Assembly: GCA_965364515.1 (NCBI GenBank)
Contig: CBDTXZ010000011.1
Location: 1 to 34,012, forward strand
From: JAHEDH01 sp965364515
GTDB lineage: Bacteria; Actinomycetota; Acidimicrobiia; Spongiisociales; ZC4RG35
Reading direction: 5' to 3'
Length of the DNA: 34,012 bases
Below are positions 28,769 to 34,012 of the stretch, piece after piece; within the stretch, counting starts at the first letter, position 1, and each line of letters opens with the position of its first letter. Below the pieces are notes generated by a model, which had not been told where the DNA came from, ran no database searches, and saw only the letters and a program-made list of their open reading frames with translations. Made by a program: the position numbers and the translations under genes.

Positions 28769-28801
28769 ATGACGACAACTGCTCCCTTCGGCGTTCGGTG
28801 A
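28769..28801 (+). CDS. Possible 10-residue leader peptide
   Basis: ATG at 28769 opens a 10-codon frame (MTTTAPFGVR) ending in TGA at 28799-28801, which overlaps the GTG (28798) of the next small frame as GTGA. A TACGAT -10-like hexamer at 28757-28762 lies 6 nt before the ATG, which would fit a leaderless transcript. Support is only positional. A frame of this length can arise by chance. Confidence 0.2.
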   Translation: MTTTAPFGVR

Positions 28802-29010
28802 CCTGTGCCCTCGGTGCGAACTCGATGAGATCGATGGCGGGGTTCAGTTTGGGTGCGGCGTTGCCCGTGGCGGTCGACCCGGCGCAGCCCAACGGGGCGA
28901 ATCCGGGGCTCGCGGCAACCGTGGGCACACCTCCGACCTGGGCGCTGATCGGCGGCTGGGTGGTCGGGGTCATCCTCCTCGCCGTGCTCTGGGCACCCGC
29001 TCGGAGATGA
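28798..29010 (+). CDS. Probable small single-pass membrane protein
   Basis: 70 codons from GTG 28798, or 61 from ATG 28825. From the ATG the product begins like a signal segment (MRSMAGFSLGAALPVAV), continues with a Pro/Ala/Asn/Gly-rich stretch, and ends with one hydrophobic span (about WALIGGWVVGVILLAVLW) followed by APARR. Third codon positions are strongly G/C, as in neighbouring real genes. No SD is visible. A strong hairpin begins 11 nt after the stop. I do not recognise a family. The alternative is chance coding in a high-GC intergenic region. Confidence 0.4.
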   Translation: MTCALGANSMRSMAGFSLGAALPVAVDPAQPNGANPGLAATVGTPPTWALIGGWVVGVILLAVLWAPARR

Positions 29011-29020
29011 ATCTGTTCTC

Positions 29021-29056
29021 GGGTCGGTCGACCACGAAACCGTGATCGACCGACCC
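29021..29056. terminator. Long stem-loop between convergent genes
   Basis: GGGTCGGTCGA (29021-29031) pairs perfectly with TCGACCGACCC (29046-29056). After one C-A mismatch the stem continues with CACG/CGTG around an AAAC tetraloop (29037-29040), giving 15 bp in all. It lies 12 nt from the gap stop (29068) and after the small + strand gene. Neither side has a T-run, so it may stabilise 3' ends or act as a bidirectional terminator. Confidence 0.55.
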
Positions 29057-29067
29057 AGGATGCGATG

Positions 29068-30080
29068 TCAGACTTCGATCAATTCCGCCATGCGGGCGAT
29101 CAGATCGACGACTCGGTTCGAGTAGCCCCACTCGTTGTCGTACCAGCTGAGCACCTTCACCATGTTGCCGCCCAAGACCTGGGTCGAGTCGGCATCGAAG
29201 ATCGACGAGTGCGGGTTTCCGATGATGTCGGTGGACACGAGGGGGTCCTCCGAGTACTGCAAGATTCCCTTGAGCGGCCCATCTGCCGCCGCCTTGACCG
29301 CGGCGTTGACTTCTTCTGCTGTGACATCCCTGCCGAGTTCCAACACCAGGTCGACGGTTGAGCCATCCGGCACGGGCACGCGCATCGCCATGCCATCGAG
29401 CTTGCCTGCGAGCTCGGGAAGAACCTTGCCGACCGCCGCGGCGGCGCCGGTGGTGGTCGGGATGATGTTCTCGGTTGCTGCTCGCGAGCGGCGGAGGTCC
29501 TTGTGGGGCACGTCAGCGAGGCGCTGGTCGTTGGTGTAGGCGTGGACCGTCGTCATGATCCCGCGTTCGATGCCGAAGGCATCGTTGAGGACCTTCGCCA
29601 GGGGAGCGAGGCAGTTCGTGGTGCAGGAGGCGTTCGACACGATGATGTCCTCGGCGTCGAGCTCCTGGTCGTTGACACCCAACACGACCATCTCGTCGAC
29701 GGCTCCCTTGGGGGGCACCGTCAGGATGACCCGCTTTGCGCCTGCGTCGATGTGCTTCTGGATCTTCTCGCGATCCCTGAAGACGCCGGTGGCCTCGATC
29801 ACGATGTCGACATCGAGTTCGTCCCACGGAAGCGCGGCAGGGTCCCGCTCCATGAGCATCTTCACCGAGTGCCGGCCGACGTTCATCACACCGTCGGCCA
29901 CTTTCGGCTCGACGTCGAGAACGCCCATGACGGAGTCGTACTCGAGCAGGTATGCGAGGACGTCGTCGTCGGCCAGGTCGTTGATGGCGACGATCTCGAT
30001 GTCGGGGTTGTCCCGCTTGAGAATGATGCGGAACACGTTGCGGCCGATTCGGCCGAATCCGTTGATAGCGACCTTCGTCG

Positions 30081-30084
<4 letters not shown>
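29068..30084 (-). CDS. gap: Glyceraldehyde-3-phosphate dehydrogenase (canonical)
   Basis: Glycolytic enzyme that oxidises glyceraldehyde-3-phosphate to 1,3-bisphosphoglycerate with NAD+. The 338 residues have the full family set: NAD loop INGFGRIGRN, catalytic C154 in SNASCTTNCLAP, catalytic H181 in TTVHAYTNDQ, phosphate-site T212-G213 in TTTGAA, R235 in AMRVPVPDGS, and WYDNEWGYSNRV near the end. The start was set at 30084, where its ATG overlaps the TGA of the upstream paralogue as ATGA. Usual actinobacterial partners pgk and tpiA are not adjacent; the partner here is a non-canonical GAPDH. Confidence 0.97.
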
Positions 30085-31106
<1,022 letters not shown>

Positions 31107-31243
31107 GTCGTGGTCCTTCTTGTGGCTCAACACAAAGCTAGTCGTCGGTCGTTTGCGGACGTATTGCTAGAACGTGCAGTTGCGCGGCCGGATCGGACGG
31201 GAGGGTTCACAGCGCAAGCCCATGCTCGTACGGTGACGGTCCG

Positions 31244-31672
31244 ATGCTTGCGATCCTCCTCACCGCGTGTCTGACGTTGCCGCCGGTGTCGGGCCCGGTG
31301 ACGGCCGGCTTCGCGGCCGGTGAGACACATGGCGGCCATTGGGGAGTCGACTTCGCCGTATCGGATGACACCGTGGTGGTAGCACCTGCCCCGGGCGTGG
31401 TGACCTTTGCGGGGACCGTCGCCGGGATGAGATCGGTCACGATTCTGATCGAACCGAACGTGCGGGTGTCCATGTCCTATCTGTCGCGAATCGACGTCTC
31501 TGTTGGGGAGCCGGTCTCATCCGGAAGCGTCGTCGGTCGATCAGGATTGGCTCACGGGCTGGAGCGACTCCACATGTCGGTCCGGGTCGGGGATCGCTAC
31601 GTCGATCCGACGCCGTTCATTCGTTGCAGTGATGGCCGAGATGGCACGATCCGCCTGCTGCCCGACCGGTAG
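31244..31672 (+). CDS. Degenerate M23/LytM-type peptidase domain protein
   Basis: 142 residues with a short N-terminal hydrophobic segment (MLAILLTACLTLPPV) suggesting export, then a single LytM-like beta domain. The first zinc motif HxxxD is present (H32, D36 in GGHWGVDFA). The usual YxHLS is SYLSRID without the His, and the usual HxH is RLH. One zinc ligand remains but both accessory histidines are missing, so peptidoglycan cleavage is doubtful. The tail RVGDRYVDPTPFI matches the family. Many actinobacterial relatives show the same shortened pattern, so it may be a non-catalytic wall-binding or regulator protein. It ends 11 nt before nadD. Confidence 0.8.
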   Translation: MLAILLTACLTLPPVSGPVTAGFAAGETHGGHWGVDFAVSDDTVVVAPAPGVVTFAGTVAGMRSVTILIEPNVRVSMSYLSRIDVSVGEPVSSGSVVGRSGLAHGLERLHMSVRVGDRYVDPTPFIRCSDGRDGTIRLLPDR

Positions 31673-31683
31673 CATCTGCCGCC

Positions 31684-32268
31684 GTGGTCAGACGTGCACT
31701 GCTCGGGGGGACATTCGACCCCCCTCATCTCGCCCATCTGGTCGCCGGCGAGGCGGCATTCCGGGCACTCGACGTAGACGTTGTCACGTTCCTGCCTGCG
31801 GGTGCTCCCTGGCAGAAGGCCGACGCCGGTGTGACTTCCGCAACCCACAGGTGGGAGATGACGCGACTCGCCGTCGACGGGATCGACTATTTCGAGGCGG
31901 ACGACCGAGAAGTTCACCGCGATGGCTGGACGTACACGATCGACACGATCAGGTCGTTCGATGTTCACGACGAGGTGACGCTCGTGTTGGGCTCTGACGC
32001 TGCAGCCGGGCTGCCGTCGTGGCACGAAGCCGAGGCGCTCACCGATCGAGTGTCGGTGGCGGTCGCCGAGCGCCCTGGTACCGATCGGGCGAAGGTGGAG
32101 GCGGCGAGCGGGCCAGTCACCTGGCTCGACATGCCGCTGCTTCCTGTGAGCGGTACCAAGTTGCGGGAACGGGCTGCGGCGGGGGGTTCGATCCGCTTCA
32201 TGGTCCGCGAGGCGGTGTGGGAGTATCTGGTCGCACACCGTCTGTACCACTCCGAATTCGATGGGTGA
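31684..32268 (+). CDS. nadD: Nicotinate-nucleotide adenylyltransferase
   Basis: Adds AMP to nicotinate mononucleotide in NAD synthesis. The 194 residues contain the nucleotidyltransferase signature GGTFDPPHLAHL (8-19), FLPAGAPWQK, the LVLGSDAAAGLPSWHEAE stretch, and the C-terminal VSGTKLRERAAAG (ISSTxIR-type) motif. The start is GTG; it gives the standard distance to the signature although no SD is clear. Its TGA overlaps the ATG of rsfS by 1 nt (TGATG), the classic actinobacterial nadD-rsfS pair. Confidence 0.95.
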   Translation: MVRRALLGGTFDPPHLAHLVAGEAAFRALDVDVVTFLPAGAPWQKADAGVTSATHRWEMTRLAVDGIDYFEADDREVHRDGWTYTIDTIRSFDVHDEVTLVLGSDAAAGLPSWHEAEALTDRVSVAVAERPGTDRAKVEAASGPVTWLDMPLLPVSGTKLRERAAAGGSIRFMVREAVWEYLVAHRLYHSEFDG

Positions 32269-32699
32269 TGTCTGTTTGTTCGGGGTATTCTGTCTTCCGA
32301 CACGCGACGCCTCGGGAGGGCACCGTCTCACAGCACAGCGAAACCTTCGATCTCGTACGGGTCGCCGCAGACGCGCTCGATGAGAAGAAGGGCATGGACA
32401 TCTCTCTGCTCGACGTGGGCGACCTCCTCTCGATCACCGAGGTGTTCGTGATCGTGACCGGAAGCTCCCGCCCTCACGTTCGGACGCTTGCAGAGAGTGT
32501 GGCGGAGAAACTCAAAGAACACGATCGCCGCCCCCTTCGTACCGAGGGTGCTGCCGAAGCAGAGTGGGTGCTCCTCGATTTTGGCGATTTCGTGGTCCAC
32601 GTGTTCCAGTCCGAACCTCGTGATTTCTACGGCTTGGAGCGGCTCTGGGGTGATGCCCCGCGAATCGCATGGGAGCCGTCGGTTCACAGCGACAGCTGA
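32268..32699 (+). CDS. rsfS: Ribosome silencing factor RsfS
   Basis: RsfS/Iojap family protein that binds uL14 on the 50S subunit and blocks subunit joining in starvation. The core VRVAADALDEKKGMDISLLDV in part, then SITEVFVIVTGSSRPHVRTLAE, WVLLDFGDFVVHVF and FYGLERLWGDAP are all diagnostic. The ATG at 32268 is coupled to nadD and gives 143 residues, with about 20 extra before the conserved core. No closer ATG or GTG exists between it and the core, though GGGAGG near 32316 would suit a later start. Either the N-terminus is extended or a rarer start codon is used. Confidence 0.93.
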   Translation: MSVCSGYSVFRHATPREGTVSQHSETFDLVRVAADALDEKKGMDISLLDVGDLLSITEVFVIVTGSSRPHVRTLAESVAEKLKEHDRRPLRTEGAAEAEWVLLDFGDFVVHVFQSEPRDFYGLERLWGDAPRIAWEPSVHSDS

Positions 32700-32706
32700 C
32701 AGGGAA

Positions 32707-32736
32707 TTGCCCGCCGACCAACCGATCGAATACACT
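32707..32736 (+). promoter_or_regulatory. Promoter of tRNA-Ala
   Basis: TTGCCC (32707-32712) and TACACT (32731-32736) are separated by 18 nt. The tRNA begins 14 nt after the -10. The same -35 and nearly the same -10 occur before rplU at 1315-1343, making this the best-supported promoter pattern in the window. Confidence 0.6.
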
Positions 32737-32750
32737 GCCGATTCCCCAAT

Positions 32751-32824
32751 GGGGCTGTAGCTCAGCCTGGCAGAGCACTTGCATGGCATGCAAGGGGTCA
32801 GGGGTTCAAATCCCCTCAGCTCCA
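32751..32824 (+). tRNA. tRNA-Ala (anticodon GGC)
   Basis: The full cloverleaf can be drawn by hand. The acceptor stem is GGGGCTG/CAGCTCC, the D stem GCTC/GAGC, and the anticodon stem CTTGC/GCAAG with loop ATGGCAT, giving anticodon GGC. The T stem is AGGGG/CCCCT with TTCAAAT, and the discriminator is A. The third acceptor pair is G-U (G3-U70), the identity element of alanine tRNAs. The 3' CCA is not encoded. It reads GCC alanine codons. Its 3' end is directly followed by a hairpin and an integrase remnant, consistent with past use as an attachment site. Confidence 0.96.
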
Positions 32825-32830
32825 CACCAC

Positions 32831-32859
32831 GAAATCCCCTGTGATTTGCAGGGGATTTC
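32831..32859 (+). terminator. Terminator hairpin after tRNA-Ala
   Basis: A perfect 11-bp stem, GAAATCCCCTG (32831-32841) and CAGGGGATTTC (32849-32859), with a 7-nt loop starts 6 nt after the tRNA. It is followed by GGCGTTTC, which has only a short T-run. It may end the tRNA transcript and, on the other strand, lies just beyond the stop of the integrase remnant. Confidence 0.6.
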
Positions 32860-32875
32860 GGCGTTTCATAGGTGA

Positions 32876-32995
32876 TCATCCCGCGGCCTGATAATGGATC
32901 AACCTCACGTCAGCCCCACGGACCGACACGTCGAGCGCTGCGGTTGCGGCTTCATCGGCGCCGGGAAGCAAGTGACCGTATGTGTCGAGGGATCG
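32876..32995 (-). pseudogene. C-terminal remnant of a tyrosine recombinase (phage-type integrase)
   Basis: About 40 codons on the minus strand, ending in TGA at 32878-32876, read RSLDTYGHLLPGADEAA and continue to the stop. This matches the extreme C-terminus of actinobacterial phage-type integrases, with the catalytic tyrosine in DTYGHL (codon 32980-32978). Upstream of RSLDTYGH the frame stays open for about 36 codons but no longer resembles an integrase; the HxxR box and the rest of the catalytic domain are absent. It is therefore a truncated relic. Its stop lies 52 nt from the tRNA-Ala 3' end, the usual place for an integrase next to its attachment site. Confidence 0.75.
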
Positions 32996-33105
32996 GAGCG
33001 CGAGTCGTGTCTTTCTCCTCTGGTTGGACCAGGGCGATCGGGGTATTGGGGCCTTGCGGTGCGTGTTCTGAAGCACAAAGCCGTAGCCGAGAGGAGGTAA
33101 CAAGA

Positions 33106-33630
33106 ATGACGGCTATCACCGGACCCCGAGTATCCGAGTCGTCTCCCGAGTACCGACAGCTTCGGCGACGAATCCGGGGACTCGTCATCGCGTTGGTGGT
33201 TCTGGCAGTAGCCGTGGTGGGTCTCGGAACCTGGATGATCTACGGATATGTCTCAGGGTCCGGTGCGGCGGCGACCGCCGAGATACGAGCACTCGTTGAC
33301 GACTACATCGCGGCCTGGAATGAACCCAACGGTGAAGCGTTCCTGGCCCTGACCACAGACAACTACTCGTTGGAGTATGGCGGCGTGGTCGAGAGGGCGG
33401 AGAGCATTGCGCAGGACCTGTCATCGATCGAACCGGGAGACTTCGTTTTCGAAGCGAGAGGTGAGCCGCTCATGTCTGGCGACGGACCGTTGTACTTCGT
33501 CGCCCAGGCGGGCTATCTGACCGAACGCGGGTTCAGCCCTCAGAACGTGATCAACGTCTACACCGTGGTCGAGACTGACGGTGAGTTCCTGATCAGTCAC
33601 CACCAGGGCTTCTTCGAGAGCACCGGATAG
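33106..33630 (+). CDS. Membrane-anchored NTF2/SnoaL-like protein
   Basis: 174 residues. A cytoplasmic N-terminus with basic RRRIRG precedes one membrane span (about 25-48), followed by an extracytoplasmic domain. That domain begins EIRALVDDYIAAWNEPNGEAFLALTTDNYSLEY in outline and runs to ISHHQGFFES, which fits an NTF2/SnoaL-like alpha+beta fold. The start was chosen by a strong SD, AGGAGG at 33092-33097, with an 8-nt spacer; an open frame upstream has no such support and overlaps the integrase relic. No catalytic residues can be assigned. Its position beside the integrase scar means it could be residual cargo or normal chromosome. Confidence 0.75.
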   Translation: MTAITGPRVSESSPEYRQLRRRIRGLVIALVVLAVAVVGLGTWMIYGYVSGSGAAATAEIRALVDDYIAAWNEPNGEAFLALTTDNYSLEYGGVVERAESIAQDLSSIEPGDFVFEARGEPLMSGDGPLYFVAQAGYLTERGFSPQNVINVYTVVETDGEFLISHHQGFFESTG

Positions 33631-33891
33631 CGCCCGCCGTCACGCCACGCACGTTGGGGAGTCGGACCCAAGAGGTGGGGACGGGCAAGAGGTTCGGCGG
33701 TTCTTCCTCGAGGAGGGGATAGGGGTCCTATTAGGAGGAAGCGCCGGTCGCGAGAAACCGGTGTCGTGATTCGACGCTGGTCGGGCGACCGGAAACGGCA
33801 CGAGCGACTCGGGTGTGTTCGATGCGGGATTTCGCGGTGTGCTGGTCGAACTTCTTCCAAGATGTGTATGCAATGATGTATGCTGATCAGC
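33631..33891. other. Intergenic region without a recognisable gene
   Basis: These 261 nt contain no gene I can support on either strand. Small palindromes are present: TCCTCGAGGA (33705-33714), TCCTATTAGGA (33726-33736), and a CCGGT/ACCGG pair (33744-33761). Towards the right end the base composition falls and the heptamer TGTATGC occurs twice (starting at 33866 and 33878), next to the operator described separately. Confidence 0.4.
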
Positions 33892-33893
33892 AT
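33880..33893 (+). promoter_or_regulatory. Palindromic operator over the antitoxin start
   Basis: ATGCTGATCAGCAT is a perfect 14-bp palindrome that includes the first two bases of the antitoxin ATG. Two copies of TGTATGC lie just upstream. VapB-type antitoxins usually repress their own operons by binding such palindromes near the start, so autoregulation is the likely purpose. Confidence 0.5.
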
Positions 33894-34012
33894 GCAGAGT
33901 ACGAGCGTTCGAATTGATCAAGCGACTCACCAGGAACTGAAACGCCTAGCTGATCGGCTGGGCACAACGGTGGGGGAGACCGTCGCCCTCGCGGTCCGGC
34001 GCTTGAGACAGG
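33892..34012 (+). CDS. VapB/RHH-like antitoxin, 5' part (runs off the window)
   Basis: The visible 40 residues (MQSTSVRIDQATHQELKRLA, then DRLGTTVGETVALAVRRLRQ) look like a ribbon-helix-helix DNA-binding domain: a beta strand with VRID, then two helices with a turn near GTT. This fits the N-terminus of VapB-like antitoxins or CopG-type repressors. The toxin, if present, would lie past the right edge. Codons such as ATT, GAT, CAA, ACT and CTA are more A/T-rich than in the housekeeping genes, consistent with transfer. The start codon is covered by a palindrome. Confidence 0.65.
   Translation, partial: MQSTSVRIDQATHQELKRLADRLGTTVGETVALAVRRLRQ

Noticed and set aside
32894..33100. Plus-strand 68-codon frame upstream of the NTF2-like gene
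   Set aside because: It lies opposite the integrase tail, has no family resemblance and no SD.
33597..33893. Minus-strand 98-codon frame near the right end
   Set aside because: It is rich in Arg and Pro, with no hydrophobic pattern or motif; its start falls in the antitoxin operator.
33822..33917. Short plus-strand frame starting MRDFAVCWSN
   Set aside because: It is only 31 codons, overlaps the better antitoxin frame and has no SD or recognisable feature.

Overview
The window is high-GC DNA, dense with genes, and reads as an Actinomycetota chromosome. The RNase E/G - L21 - L27 - Obg - ProB order, the GlgE/TreS-maltokinase pathway and the GC-ending codons point there. An Acidimicrobiia-like member is my best guess, but that placement is inference. 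No rRNA, CRISPR array, intact insertion sequence or replication origin is visible.

Region 1 (1-4408, + strand) is a housekeeping block: the 3' part of an RNase E/G gene, then rplU, rpmA, obgE and proB. Region 2 (4411-10718, - strand) is a compact seven-gene K+ uptake cassette: tandem TrkA, TrkH, TrkA, TrkA, a 44-residue single-pass membrane protein, a second TrkH, and a secreted OB-fold-like protein. Nearly all junctions are ATGA or TGATG overlaps. Region 3 (10841-13598, +) holds a MoxR ATPase, a CoxE-type VWA protein and an orphan receiver protein. It is closed by a strong bidirectional terminator at 13619-13651.

Region 4 (13664-27584, -) is a six-gene alpha-glucan/trehalose operon: glgB, treZ, a GH57/DUF3536 protein, treY, glgE and a TreS-maltokinase fusion. 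GlgB and GlgE build branched glucan. TreY and TreZ release trehalose from glucan ends. TreS and maltokinase turn trehalose into maltose-1-phosphate, the GlgE donor, so the operon encodes a closed glucan-trehalose cycle. Region 5 (27692-29010, +) has a tocopherol cyclase-like protein and a probable small membrane protein. Region 6 (29068-31106, -) holds two overlapping GAPDH-family genes. The upstream one has lost the catalytic cysteine and several phosphate-site residues but keeps the dinucleotide-binding features.

Region 7 (31244-32824, +) has a degenerate M23-type protein, nadD, rsfS and tRNA-Ala(GGC). Immediately past the tRNA lies the C-terminal tail of a tyrosine integrase on the opposite strand, the scar of an integrative element. 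It is followed by a membrane-anchored NTF2-like protein and, at the right edge, the start of a VapB/RHH-like antitoxin gene with a palindromic operator over its start codon.

The most noteworthy signals are the pseudo-GAPDH coupled to a canonical GAPDH, the 44-residue protein coupled between TrkA and TrkH, the integrase scar at tRNA-Ala, and the complete glucan-trehalose operon. All functional calls come from reading motifs by eye; no database search was run.
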